Notes: generated by a model from the sequence alone, not told the origin. Positions 7,400-15,903 are shown, counted from the first letter of the stretch. The stretch: DNA of 39,532 bases from an uncultured Butyricicoccus sp. (GCA_944384655.1 CALWUF010000062.1:1-39532); one strand, 5' to 3'. Numbers and translations are program-made.

Positions 7400-8125
7400 T
7401 CAAATTTCCCGAAGCACATAGATGCAATCCAGCTCTGCCAAAGAGGACAACACCGGTGCATGTGCTGTTCTACGATTCAATCGAAGGGAAAATACGATGC
7501 TGGGATATTTCCCCTGCTTCTCCCGACCGCGTTCGATATCGATATCAACAATTTGTATATCCTGCGATTTGATACATGCGATAATGCCTCCCACATTGTC
7601 CAGCGATTCAAATTCAACATAAATGTGCATCGCCCTGGAATTTTCCTGAATCAATGCGTCAACAATGGGAAATACTCGAATACACAGGAACATCAAAACA
7701 AATGCCGGAAGGATACATTCATAAAAGCCTGCACCAATGGCAAGTCCCATACAAGCAGACGCCCACAATCCGGCCGCAGTTGTCAAACCTGTGACCTGTC
7801 GATATCCTGTCACAAGGATTGTTCCCGCACCGAGAAACCCAATGCCATTGATCACCTGTGCGCCAAACCGTGAAACATCCGTCCGCAAACCGATTTCTTC
7901 CGCCAAAGCGGACCAGCGCGTGGACAACATGACAAATTCATACTGGCTGAGCAACATGGTCAGTGCAGCGCCAAGGCATACAAGAATATAGGTGCGGAAA
8001 CCGGCAGCACGGCGCTTGCGTCCACGTTCCATGCCGATCATACCTCCGCTGATCATCGCCAGCACAAGGCGAACTGTGACAGAGCCAATATTAAATTCTT
8101 GCAGATATGCCCATACTTCGCCCAT
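7400..8125 (-). CDS. MgtC/SapB family membrane protein (copy 1)
   Basis: 241 aa from the ATG at 8125 (MGEVWAYLQEFNIGS), 7 nt after AAAGGAGG; the longer frame from 8200 has no ribosome site. It has the same two-part build as the downstream gene: a membrane domain with GGMIGMERGRKRRAAGFRTY, GAGTILVTGYRQVTGLTTAAGLWASA and GLAIGAGFYE, then a soluble ACT-like tail from about 160. The two copies are clear paralogues but well diverged, and copy 1 has an extra loop (about 60-85, FVMLSTRWSALAEEIGLRTD). A strong promoter and a possible attenuator precede it. Confidence 0.88.
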   Translation of the reverse strand: MGEVWAYLQEFNIGSVTVRLVLAMISGGMIGMERGRKRRAAGFRTYILVCLGAALTMLLSQYEFVMLSTRWSALAEEIGLRTDVSRFGAQVINGIGFLGAGTILVTGYRQVTGLTTAAGLWASACMGLAIGAGFYECILPAFVLMFLCIRVFPIVDALIQENSRAMHIYVEFESLDNVGGIIACIKSQDIQIVDIDIERGREKQGKYPSIVFSLRLNRRTAHAPVLSSLAELDCIYVLREI

Positions 8126-8173
8126 ACCACATCCTCCTTTCACCATTGGAAATGCATGGTCAGCTCTCGGAAA

Positions 8174-8219
8174 TAAAAAAAGCAAAGCAACCAGCTTCAA
8201 AAAATCTGATCACTTGCTT
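8174..8219 (-). terminator. Terminator-like hairpin in the mgtC leader (possible attenuator)
   Basis: On the minus strand AAGCAA (8219-8214) pairs with TTGCTT (8190-8185), and ATCAG inside it pairs with CTGGT, followed by TGC and seven T. It lies about 38 nt after the predicted transcription start and about 50 nt before the copy-1 start codon, so it would interrupt the mgtC mRNA unless an alternative fold forms. Confidence 0.5.
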
Positions 8220-8263
8220 GGATGCCGATGCCTTGGTTCGTATCTGGAATTCGAGTTGGTTAC

Positions 8264-8292
8264 ACTATATCACAAAACATGCCAGATGGCAA
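8264..8292 (-). promoter_or_regulatory. Promoter of the tandem mgtC genes
   Basis: Minus-strand TTGCCA (8292-8287) and TATAGT (8269-8264) separated by 17 nt. The leader to the first start codon is about 130 nt. Confidence 0.65.
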
Positions 8293-8335
8293 CCGGAAAC
8301 CGATTGATATCGAGTCAAATCTGCATATTACGCAG

Positions 8336-8380
8336 ATAAAATGCCCCGGTTCCAAGCCATTCCGCATAGAATCGGGGCAT
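8336..8380 (-). terminator. Terminator of the dpaA-dpaB operon
   Basis: ATGCCCCG (8380-8373 region) pairs with CGGGGCAT (8348-8341) over a long loop and is followed by TTTAT on the minus strand. The T-run is short, so efficiency is uncertain, but the hairpin lies just after the dpaB stop. Confidence 0.5.
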
Positions 8381-8388
8381 GTAGCAGT

Positions 8389-8958
8389 TCACAGGAAAAT
8401 CGGCTGAAGTTGTTTTCCTTCTGCCGCCGCCTTCGCAGTCTCCGGAATGTTTTCCATCACTGCGACGAGTGAACGCGGCTTGGCATGTGGGGCATCCTGC
8501 CGCATTGGGACAAAATAATAATGTTTGCGATTGAGCAATGTGGCAATGTTCGGCGCAGATGCAGCGAGTGCATCATTGCTGGACACGGCGAGTACCACAG
8601 GCCGCTCGATACGCAATTGAGATTTTGCTGCCAATGCCACTGGCGTATCACTCAGCCCATGTGCCAACCGCGCGAGTGTATTTCCCGTACACGGCGCAAT
8701 AATGAGCACATCCATCATGGCTTTGGGTCCGATCGGCTCCACATCCTGCAAGGTACACATCGGTTCCCTGCCGCAGATATGTGTGATCTCATCCATCGTA
8801 TCATGCGCCGAACCAAAGCGTGTATCCATCGTGCCGACGGAGTCAGATACAATGGGCAAAATATCCCATCCATCTTTTACCATGCGCTCCATCACGCCCA
8901 TCACACGGTCTATGGTGCAGAATGAGCCGCACAGCGCAAACCCTGCTGTCAGACTCAT
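8389..8958 (-). CDS. dpaB: Dipicolinate synthase subunit B (flavoprotein-like)
   Basis: 189 aa from the ATG at 8958 (MSLTAGFALCGSFCTID), with GAGGAGGG 6 nt upstream; the frame extending to 8988 is not needed. It is the SpoVFB-type flavoprotein-fold subunit: GFALCGSFCTIDRV at the N-terminus, IIAPCTGNTLARLAHGLSDTPVALAAKS in the middle and HYYFVPMRQD near the C-terminus. Together with subunit A it makes dipicolinic acid from a tetrahydrodipicolinate-pathway intermediate in the mother cell; the product accumulates in the spore core with calcium and gives heat resistance. It overlaps dpaA by four bases (ATGA), so translation is coupled. Its length is typical. Confidence 0.94.
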   Translation of the reverse strand: MSLTAGFALCGSFCTIDRVMGVMERMVKDGWDILPIVSDSVGTMDTRFGSAHDTMDEITHICGREPMCTLQDVEPIGPKAMMDVLIIAPCTGNTLARLAHGLSDTPVALAAKSQLRIERPVVLAVSSNDALAASAPNIATLLNRKHYYFVPMRQDAPHAKPRSLVAVMENIPETAKAAAEGKQLQPIFL

Positions 8959-9821
8959 AACAATCCCTCCTCTTCCAGCATATGACATACCGTGTCATAA
9001 ATTGCAGTCGCGGCACTGCGCGGCGCAACCCGTCCAGGCAAGGACAGTGCATGAATGACACGGCAAAGATCATCTGCATCGTCAGCCATTCCACCCTTCC
9101 CCGATGCCAGATCAATAATCAGCGTATCGGGTGCACAATCTGCCAACACGCGCCGTGTCAGCACCGGTGACGGCACGGTATTGATAATCAATGGGAATGA
9201 ATTCATATGTCCGGCAAGTCTGCGCGTGTCCAGACAGGCATATCCTGCACTGCAAATACGTGCAAAATCATCATATCGCCTTGCGGACACTGTGACATGC
9301 GCACCCAACCCATGCAGCCGCGGTGCAAGCGCCATGCCAATGCGCCCAGCGCCGATCACCAGTACGGGAAGACCGTGCAATGTGACCGGAAGCTCCTCCA
9401 TGGCGATCTGGATGGCGCCCTCTGCCGTTGGAATTGCATTGAGCAGCGCCAGCTCTTCCCGTTGCAAATAATCCCGCACGTCAATGCTGCGACGTGCTGC
9501 CATATCGCGCACCATGCGCGGCACAGAGCCGCCGTATACAGGCTTCCCCGCCGGGATGGCGTCGAGCACATCGGTCAGCTTATACGGTGCATTTGCAAGC
9601 GGTGCATTCAGCCGTCCGCGCGTGCCCATCACCGGCATGGGCAATAAAATGACATCCGCCTCCGCAAACAGTGTGCGGGGAGCGCCGCCTGCTTCAAATT
9701 GTGTGCCGCTGCGTTCCAATCCAATGGTGCACACCTGTGCGCCATCCGCTGCCAACAGCTCGCCCAAATAGACCTGCCGCACGTCGCCGCCTACCAGCGC
9801 AAAGGTCAGCGTGTGTTTCAT
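8955..9821 (-). CDS. dpaA: Dipicolinate synthase subunit A
   Basis: 288 aa from the ATG at 9821 (MKHTLTFALVGGDVRQVYL), with GGAGGGG 5 nt upstream. The N-terminal half carries the DpaA-specific VGGDVRQVYLGELLAADG and the PMPVMGTRGRLNAPL stretch. The second half is an NAD(P)-binding Rossmann fold, with GAGRIGMALAPRLHGLGAHV at about 160-180 and IIDLASGKGG further on. It is the dehydrogenase-like partner of DpaB in dipicolinate formation during late sporulation. Mother-cell sigma-K control is expected from Bacillus; a CATAGGAT element 28-35 nt upstream fits a sigma-E/K -10 but the -35 is not clear. No aspartokinase or dapA follows, unlike the Bacillus spoVF-dap cluster. Confidence 0.94.
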   Translation of the reverse strand: MKHTLTFALVGGDVRQVYLGELLAADGAQVCTIGLERSGTQFEAGGAPRTLFAEADVILLPMPVMGTRGRLNAPLANAPYKLTDVLDAIPAGKPVYGGSVPRMVRDMAARRSIDVRDYLQREELALLNAIPTAEGAIQIAMEELPVTLHGLPVLVIGAGRIGMALAPRLHGLGAHVTVSARRYDDFARICSAGYACLDTRRLAGHMNSFPLIINTVPSPVLTRRVLADCAPDTLIIDLASGKGGMADDADDLCRVIHALSLPGRVAPRSAATAIYDTVCHMLEEEGLL

Positions 9822-9848
9822 ATGAACCCCTCCCCCTTCCATGATTCC

Positions 9849-9856
9849 ATCCTATG
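9849..9856 (-). promoter_or_regulatory. Possible sigma-E/K-type -10 element for dpaA
   Basis: CATAGGAT on the minus strand matches the CATAnnnT form used by mother-cell sigma factors, about 28 nt before the dpaA ATG. No convincing -35 AC element lies 16-17 nt upstream. Confidence 0.3.
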
Positions 9857-9871
9857 CGTCCGGTGCGCCGC

Positions 9872-9898
9872 TGACACAGCTTTTCGCACACTGTGTCA
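9872..9898. promoter_or_regulatory. Perfect dyad between dpaA and mnmA
   Basis: TGACACAG and CTGTGTCA form an 8-bp perfect inverted repeat with an 11-nt spacer. It ends 7 nt before the mnmA -35 box and lies upstream of dpaA. It could be a repressor or activator site or a stable stem; neither arm is followed by a T-run, so it is not a terminator. Confidence 0.4.
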
Positions 9899-9905
9899 TC
9901 TACCC

Positions 9906-9934
9906 TTGCCAATCCCGTCGCGATTCCCTATAAT
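9906..9934 (+). promoter_or_regulatory. mnmA promoter
   Basis: TTGCCA (9906-9911), a 17-nt spacer and a consensus TATAAT (9929-9934). The start codon follows 26 nt later. Confidence 0.8.
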
Positions 9935-9959
9935 AGATAGAATCGAAGGAGGTACTACC

Positions 9960-11033
9960 ATGAACCAGCACAACCGTATCCTCACCGCCATGTCCGGCGG
10001 TGTGGACAGCTCTGTAACCGCAGTCCTTCTGCTCGAACAGGGCTACAGCATCGCAGGCGCAACCATGAAACTGTATGCGCCGCAATCCGGTACAAGTGAT
10101 CGCCCATGCGGTACGGAAGACAATATCGCGGATGCGCGGCGCGTATGTGATATACTTGGCATTGATTTTTATCAATTTGATTTCACAGATATCTTTGATG
10201 CGCAAGTCATCCAACGCTTTGCAAACGGATATGCCTGCGGACTGACGCCGAATCCCTGTGTGTACTGCAACCGCCATTTGAAATTTGGCAGGTTATTGGA
10301 ACAGGCACGTGCCGAGGGATTTGACGCCATCGCTACGGGGCATTATGCCCGCATTGAATACAGTGACGCATACGGTCGCTGGGTACTCAAAAAGGGTGCT
10401 GTCCCATCAAAAGATCAGTCGTATGTTTTATATTCCATGACACAGGATGAACTGTCTCATACGCTGTTCCCACTCGGCGGCTATGAAAAAGAAACCATCC
10501 GCCGTATGGCAGAAGCGCGCGGACTGGTCAATGCCCGCAAAAAAGACAGTCAGGATATTTGTTTTATCCCGGACGGTGATCATGGAAAATTCCTGTGTGA
10601 GCATTGTGGGCTGTCCGCTGTGCCGGGCGATTTTATCGATAAAGCCGGCAACGTGCTCGGTCAACACCGCGGCATCCTTTACTATACCATTGGACAGCGC
10701 CGCGGGCTGGGTATCAGCGCTGACCGCAGGTTATATGTCATCGATAAAAACGCCATGAACAACACCGTCACCGTAGGATATGAAGAAGATCTGTTATGTA
10801 CAGCATTTTCCGTATGTGATGTGAATTGGATCGCATGGGAACATGTCACGGAACCCGTGCGCTGCTGCGTGCGCACGCGCTATCACGGTACGGAATCCCC
10901 TGCGACGCTGACACCGGATGGCGACAGGGTACAGGTCCGGCTGGATGCACCACAACGCGCCGTATCCCCCGGACAGGCGGCTGTATTCTATGACGGAGAT
11001 ATTGTGCTGGGCGGCGGGATAATCTGTGAATAA
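9960..11033 (+). CDS. mnmA: tRNA-specific 2-thiouridylase MnmA
   Basis: 357 aa from the ATG at 9960, 7 nt after GGAGG; an open frame runs further upstream to 9699 but crosses the promoter. The PP-loop is SGGVDSS (12-18). The two redox cysteines are C103 in NPCVYCNRHLKFG and C201 in SQDICFIPDGDHGKFL. The central GILYYTIGQRRGLG and the C-terminal beta-barrel complete the standard length. The enzyme activates U34 of Lys, Glu and Gln tRNAs with ATP and replaces oxygen with sulfur from a cysteine desulfurase relay. No desulfurase gene adjoins it here. It stands as a single-gene transcript with its own promoter and a strong terminator. Confidence 0.96.
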   Translation: MNQHNRILTAMSGGVDSSVTAVLLLEQGYSIAGATMKLYAPQSGTSDRPCGTEDNIADARRVCDILGIDFYQFDFTDIFDAQVIQRFANGYACGLTPNPCVYCNRHLKFGRLLEQARAEGFDAIATGHYARIEYSDAYGRWVLKKGAVPSKDQSYVLYSMTQDELSHTLFPLGGYEKETIRRMAEARGLVNARKKDSQDICFIPDGDHGKFLCEHCGLSAVPGDFIDKAGNVLGQHRGILYYTIGQRRGLGISADRRLYVIDKNAMNNTVTVGYEEDLLCTAFSVCDVNWIAWEHVTEPVRCCVRTRYHGTESPATLTPDGDRVQVRLDAPQRAVSPGQAAVFYDGDIVLGGGIICE

Positions 11034-11036
11034 ATA

Positions 11037-11069
11037 AAATCCCTCGGAAGCATCGCTTCTGAGGGATTT
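11037..11069. terminator. Bidirectional terminator between mnmA and the topoisomerase genes
   Basis: An almost perfect 15-bp stem (AAATCCCTC/GAGGGATTT outside, GAAGC/GCTTC inside, loop ATC). The minus-strand tail is TATTTATT; the plus-strand tail is CTTCATTG. It separates two convergent genes. Confidence 0.85.
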
Positions 11070-11084
11070 CTTCATTGTATTGAT

Positions 11085-13301
11085 CTATTCTAACAAACTC
11101 AACTGACCTTTGTCTTCATCTTTGAGCAGCGCGCCAATGGACGGGATCGAATGCGAGACATACCGGCGCGGCTGAACAAACGATACCTCCGCCGTATCTC
11201 TCACCTTTGTGATGGTATGGCTGCCGCGCAGCACCATCACCTGTACCCCAACTGTGGTGCGCGTGGTCTTTTCTGGGATAATGGAAGTATTGACCGTCAA
11301 AGCGCGTCCATTGCTCGCAAAAATCGTGATATCGCGCTCTTCAATGATGTGGAAAAATGCCTTTGCAGGCGAACGGTCGGAATATGCACCGGTCAAACGC
11401 CGGCGGTTGGTCTTGGTTGCAAACCCGGACAGTTCAAAACGTGCCGCCTTGCCATTTTCAAATATGACAACCAGGCTGCCGGTATACTCACCTGGCAACA
11501 ACATAAATACAACCCGTTCCTCTTCATCCATGGACAAACGGGATGGCAGGTATTCACCCAATACACTCGCCTTCATGTCATCAAAATCATACAAATGCGC
11601 TTTATAAACCTGTTGCTTGTCCGTAAAGAACAGGATCTCCTGTTTATTTGTCGCATCCAATGTCTGATGCAAACGATCGCCGTCTTTCAATTTCTGATCC
11701 GACGCACCGCGCAGCGACTGCGCCGTGATTTTTTTAAAGTAACCTTCCTGCGACAGGAACAGATGGACCGGATAGTCTTCAATATGATCCTCTGCGTCAA
11801 ACTGTTCCACTGCATCCGCATCGAGAATGGTGGAACGACGGGGCGACGGATATTTTTTGATGATAGTCTCCAATTCTCTGACGATCAAACGGCGCACCTT
11901 TGCCTCACTGCTCAGAATGCCTTCCAAGCGTACAATTTCTTTTTCCAGACCATCGGTCTCTTCAATGCGCTTGAGAATATATTCCTTATTGATATGGCGC
12001 AGACGGATCTCTGCGATATATTCCGCCTGTACCTGATCGATGCCAAACCCTTCCATCAGGTTCGGCACAACCATTGCATCCGTTTCCGTCTCACGGATGA
12101 TATGAATGGCTTTGTCGATGTCCAACAAAATGACCTTTAACCCGTGCAGCAGATGCAATTTATCCTTCTTTTTGTTCAGGTCAAAGCGAATGGTACGGCG
12201 TTTGCATTCGGTGCGCCATTTCACCCATTCCTCCAAAACACCGCGCACACCGAGCACCCTGGGCATACCGCCGATGAGCACATTGAAATTACACGAACAG
12301 TTGTCCATCAATGGCGTCAACTGCATCAGCCGATCCATCAGTTTATCGGGATCGACGCCCCGCTTGAGGTCAATTGCAATTTTCAGACCGGACAAGTCGC
12401 TTTCATCGCGGATATCAGAAATTTCACGCAATTTACCGCCCTTGACCAGATCGGCAATTTTATCTATAATCGCTTCAATTGTCGTGGTGTATGGAATTTC
12501 CCTGATTTCAATCAAATTTTCCTTTTTGATGTATTGCCATTTTGCACGGACTTTGAATGAGCCGCGCCCGGTGTCATAAATTTTGCGCATCGCCGCACGG
12601 TCGAGAATAATTTCGCCGCCTGTCGGGAAATCCGGAGCCGGAAGGGTCTCCATCAGATCGCAATTGCTGTCTTGCAGGTATGCGATGGTGGTGCGGCAAA
12701 CCTCCTCCAAATTAAACCCACAAAAGGCACTCGCCATGCCGACGGCAATGCCGGTATTGGCAGAGACCAGGATATTGGGAAATGTCGTCGGCAACAACGT
12801 CGGCTCTTTTAACTCACCGTCATAGTTATCGACAAAATCAACTGCATCGGCATCGATATCGCGGAACAATTCCGCACAGATTTTGTCCAATTTGGCTTCG
12901 GTATACCGCGAAGCGGCATATGCCATGTCGCGTGAATACACCTTGCCAAAATTGCCCTTGGAATCGATAAACGGAGTTAACAGCGCTTCATTGCCGCGCG
13001 TCAGGCGCACCATTGTTTCATAAATTGCACTGTCGCCATGCGGGTTGAGCTTCATGGTCTGACCGACAATATTGGCCGATTTGGTGCGTGTCGCCCCCAT
13101 CAGACCCATTTTATACATTGTATACAGCAGTTTGCGGTGCGATGGTTTAAAGCCGTCCAATTCCGGGATTGCACGCGAGACAATGACGCTCATTGCATAC
13201 GGCATATAATTTTCCCGCAATGTTTCCGTGATACGCTGTGTCGTCGGCTCAAGCGGATGATATTCGCGCACAGGCTGCTGTTTGTTTTTTTTCTTTGCCA
13301 T
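11085..13301 (-). CDS. parC: Type II topoisomerase subunit A (ParC/GyrA-like)
   Basis: 738 aa from the ATG at 13301 (MAKKKNKQQPVREYHPLEP). The breakage-reunion domain has GFKPSHRKLLYTMYKMGL, the quinolone-region NPHGDSAIYETMVRL (S91, E95) and the catalytic tyrosine Y133 in AASRYTEAKL. A coiled-coil arm and a shortened C-terminal beta-propeller follow. There is no GyrA-box (QRRGGKG), so it is not a normal gyrase A and decatenation or relaxation like topoisomerase IV is more likely. It lies 44 nt after the partner subunit gene and is co-transcribed. It is a diverged Clostridia-type version rather than the Bacillus-type ParC. A TTG at 13334 is an alternative start. Confidence 0.85.
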   Translation of the reverse strand: MAKKKNKQQPVREYHPLEPTTQRITETLRENYMPYAMSVIVSRAIPELDGFKPSHRKLLYTMYKMGLMGATRTKSANIVGQTMKLNPHGDSAIYETMVRLTRGNEALLTPFIDSKGNFGKVYSRDMAYAASRYTEAKLDKICAELFRDIDADAVDFVDNYDGELKEPTLLPTTFPNILVSANTGIAVGMASAFCGFNLEEVCRTTIAYLQDSNCDLMETLPAPDFPTGGEIILDRAAMRKIYDTGRGSFKVRAKWQYIKKENLIEIREIPYTTTIEAIIDKIADLVKGGKLREISDIRDESDLSGLKIAIDLKRGVDPDKLMDRLMQLTPLMDNCSCNFNVLIGGMPRVLGVRGVLEEWVKWRTECKRRTIRFDLNKKKDKLHLLHGLKVILLDIDKAIHIIRETETDAMVVPNLMEGFGIDQVQAEYIAEIRLRHINKEYILKRIEETDGLEKEIVRLEGILSSEAKVRRLIVRELETIIKKYPSPRRSTILDADAVEQFDAEDHIEDYPVHLFLSQEGYFKKITAQSLRGASDQKLKDGDRLHQTLDATNKQEILFFTDKQQVYKAHLYDFDDMKASVLGEYLPSRLSMDEEERVVFMLLPGEYTGSLVVIFENGKAARFELSGFATKTNRRRLTGAYSDRSPAKAFFHIIEERDITIFASNGRALTVNTSIIPEKTTRTTVGVQVMVLRGSHTITKVRDTAEVSFVQPRRYVSHSIPSIGALLKDEDKGQLSLLE

Positions 13302-13345
13302 GTAGGAAAAAACTACCTTTCCTGATTCATTCAATCATGTAACAC

Positions 13346-15337
13346 TTACGAAATATCTGCGAATTCCAGATACTGCCATCCATTTTCTGCGATATATTCC
13401 TTTCGTCCGGACAGATTTTCACCAAGCAATAGATCAAACATCTCGCTTGTCGCCGCAGCATCCTCCGGCATCACACGGATCAAACGGCGGCTTTCCGGGT
13501 TCATTGTGGTTTCCCACATCATATCCGCTTCGTTCTCACCCAAACCTTTGGATCGTTGGATCGTATATTTTTTACCTGTCAACTGTTTGAGTATATCCGT
13601 TTTTTCACTCTCATCAAAGGCAAAATAACTTTTGCTCTTGCAGGTGATTTCATACAACGGGGACTCGGCAATATACACATATCCTTCCTCAATCAACGTC
13701 GGTACCAGCCGGTACAACATCGTCAGCACCAATGTGCGGATCTGGAATCCATCGACATCGGCATCTGTACAGATGATGACTTTATTCCAGCGCAGATTGT
13801 TCAAATCAAATGTGGACAGGTCTTTGGATGCTTTCGACTTGACTTCAACACCACAGCCGAGTACTTTTAACAAATCCGTGATGATATCATTTTTAAAAAT
13901 TTTATCGTAATCAGCTTTCAGGCAATTGAGGATTTTGCCGCGGATCGGCATAATTGCCTGAAAGTCCGAATCACGCCCCTGCTTACAGGAACCGAGTGCC
14001 GAATCGCCCTCCACAATGTACAACTCGCGGCGCGCGACGTCACGCGTGCGGCAATCGACAAATTTTTGTACACGGTTGGCAACATCAATGGAACCGGACA
14101 ATTTTTTGCGGATATTCAGACGGGCTTTTTCCGCCTGCTCACGCGAGCGTTTGTTGATCAAAATCTGTTCCGCAATTTTATCCGCTTCTGTTTTGTTTTC
14201 AATAAAATAAATTTCCAATCCGGAGCGCAAAAACTCAGTCATTGCCTCCTGGATGAACTTATTGGTAATCGCTTTTTTCGTCTGGTTTTCATACGACGTA
14301 TACGTCGAAAAACAATTTGTGACCAGAATCAAACTGTCTGAGACATCCTGAAATGAAATACGGCTTTCATTTTTATTGTATTTGCCGTTCTGTTTGAGAT
14401 ACGCATCGATGGCATAGACAAAGGCGGAGCGCACTGCCTTATCCGGTGCACCGCCATATTCCAGCCAGGAAGAGTTGTGATAATATTCCAGACGCGATAC
14501 GCTGGAAGAAAAACAAAACGCACAATTGAGCCGCACCTTATATTCCGGCTTATCTGCGCGGTCACGTCCCCGGCGCTCACCGCTGAGCGACTGGACTGAC
14601 GTCAACGCCTTATCCTCTACAAGTTCTGCGACATAATCTGTTATACCGTTGTCATAGCAGAATTCCGTCGTCACAAATCCGGTTTCCGTCTGATTGCGGA
14701 ATATAAATTTCAAATGCGGATTGACCACGGCCTGCCGTTTGAGCACATCCAGATAATACGCCTCCGGAATGGAAATGTCTGTAAACACTTCCAGATCGGG
14801 ACGCCAGCGGATGATTGTACCCGTACCCGTCCCATCATATTTTTTCTTTCGGAAGCCGGTTTTCGTTCCGGTCTGATTGTCACCTTTTTCAAAGTGCAGG
14901 GTATATTCTGCGCCATCGCGGCGGACAATGACATCCATATATTCCGATGCATACTGCGTGGCGCATGTGCCCAAGCCATTCAATCCAAGTGAAAACTCAT
15001 AGTTTTCACCATCATTCGTTTTATATTTGCCGCCGGCATACAGTTCACAGAATACCAGCTCCCAATTATACCGTTTTTCATTGGAATTGAAATCAATGGG
15101 AATGCCACGGCCATGGTCTTCCACTTCAATCGAATGATCTGAAAAACGTGTCACGATGATTTCACTGCCGTAGCCTTCACGCGCTTCATCAATGGAATTG
15201 GACAAAATTTCAAATACCGCATGTTGACAGCCATCCAGACCGTCCGAGCCAAAAATAACGCCTGGACGTTTGCGCACACGATCTGCACCTTTGAGCGCTG
15301 AAATGCTCTCATTGCCGTATTGATTTGCTTTTTTCAT
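13346..15337 (-). CDS. parE: Type II topoisomerase subunit B (ParE/GyrB-like, divergent)
   Basis: 663 aa. The GHKL ATPase part has the catalytic E43 and Mg-binding N47 in EILSNSIDEA and VEDHGRGIP (72-80). The ATP-lid reads LGLNGLG (117-123) where GyrB/ParE normally have GGLHGVG. The transducer follows. The TOPRIM domain is E443-GDSALGSCKQGRD and D525-A-D-V-D-G-F-Q-I; metal acidic residues are intact, but the usual EGDSAGGS and DADVDGAHI contexts are changed. SKGLGE and a final LEFADIS close the protein. With the A subunit it should pass one DNA duplex through another, using ATP. The length matches ParE. Confidence 0.85.
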   Translation of the reverse strand: MKKANQYGNESISALKGADRVRKRPGVIFGSDGLDGCQHAVFEILSNSIDEAREGYGSEIIVTRFSDHSIEVEDHGRGIPIDFNSNEKRYNWELVFCELYAGGKYKTNDGENYEFSLGLNGLGTCATQYASEYMDVIVRRDGAEYTLHFEKGDNQTGTKTGFRKKKYDGTGTGTIIRWRPDLEVFTDISIPEAYYLDVLKRQAVVNPHLKFIFRNQTETGFVTTEFCYDNGITDYVAELVEDKALTSVQSLSGERRGRDRADKPEYKVRLNCAFCFSSSVSRLEYYHNSSWLEYGGAPDKAVRSAFVYAIDAYLKQNGKYNKNESRISFQDVSDSLILVTNCFSTYTSYENQTKKAITNKFIQEAMTEFLRSGLEIYFIENKTEADKIAEQILINKRSREQAEKARLNIRKKLSGSIDVANRVQKFVDCRTRDVARRELYIVEGDSALGSCKQGRDSDFQAIMPIRGKILNCLKADYDKIFKNDIITDLLKVLGCGVEVKSKASKDLSTFDLNNLRWNKVIICTDADVDGFQIRTLVLTMLYRLVPTLIEEGYVYIAESPLYEITCKSKSYFAFDESEKTDILKQLTGKKYTIQRSKGLGENEADMMWETTMNPESRRLIRVMPEDAAATSEMFDLLLGENLSGRKEYIAENGWQYLEFADIS

Positions 15338-15391
15338 GCTGTTATTAACTCCAAATCATACTTTTAACTGATAAATTCCCGAATACTCGGT

Positions 15392-15420
15392 ATTATATCG
15401 CAATTTTTCGCACACGTCAA
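15392..15420 (-). promoter_or_regulatory. Promoter of the topoisomerase operon
   Basis: Minus-strand TTGACG (15420-15415), a 17-nt spacer and consensus TATAAT (15397-15392), about 55 nt before the parE-like start. Confidence 0.8.
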
Positions 15421-15462
15421 ATGATTGCATGTTCAAAATGGGGCGGGAAAATTCCCGCACAT

Positions 15463-15493
15463 CAAAAATTCTGACCCCTTTCGAGGTCAGAAT
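15463..15493 (-). terminator. Terminator after the 114-aa membrane protein gene
   Basis: A 9-bp stem ATTCTGACC/GGTCAGAAT, followed by TTTTTGA on the minus strand and CTTTTTT on the plus strand, so it can act in both directions. Confidence 0.8.
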
Positions 15494-15499
15494 CTTTTT

Positions 15500-15844
15500 T
15501 CATCTCTTTTTCTTCCATTTTTTATTGTCCGACTGTGCGCGGAACCGCTTCATTTTTTCCTGCCAGAAATAATTGGCAACACCATACAGCACAATCAATA
15601 TCAACGTCAACACGATCGTGACAATTTCATAGACATTGCCCCACGATGCATAGTCTGCAATCAAATTTGAAAAAATGGTGGGTGTCACCAATGTGATCAC
15701 CAATGCGACGGATGCAATGATAAGCGCAATGCGCTGGAGCTTATACAGTGCCGGATATACTTTCCGGCATTGTTCCGTAATGCGACGTTCATCACTCATC
15801 CAGACGCCATCTGCTTTTTTCTTTGTTGTATGTTTGCTGCTCAT
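15500..15844 (-). CDS. Small two-helix membrane protein, function unknown
   Basis: 114 aa. It has a charged N-terminus (about 1-35), two hydrophobic helices at about 38-62 (IALIIASVALVITLV...) and about 73-93 (IVTIVLTLILIVLYGVANYF), and a very basic tail ending KKWKKKR. It should sit in the cytoplasmic membrane with both ends inside. The ATG at 15844 has AGGAAGAG about 11 nt upstream. It has its own extended -10 promoter and a terminator. I do not recognise a family. Nothing in the neighbours suggests a function. Confidence 0.75.
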   Translation of the reverse strand: MSSKHTTKKKADGVWMSDERRITEQCRKVYPALYKLQRIALIIASVALVITLVTPTIFSNLIADYASWGNVYEIVTIVLTLILIVLYGVANYFWQEKMKRFRAQSDNKKWKKKR

Positions 15845-15903
15845 AACGATCCAATCTCTCTTCCTGTCAGTCTGTGCAGGGATTTCTTCCCCGGAATGAA
15901 CTC

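Noticed and set aside
8126..8257. Magnesium riboswitch (M-box) in the mgtC leader
   Set aside because: None of the conserved M-box core sequence was recognised; only an attenuator-like hairpin remains.
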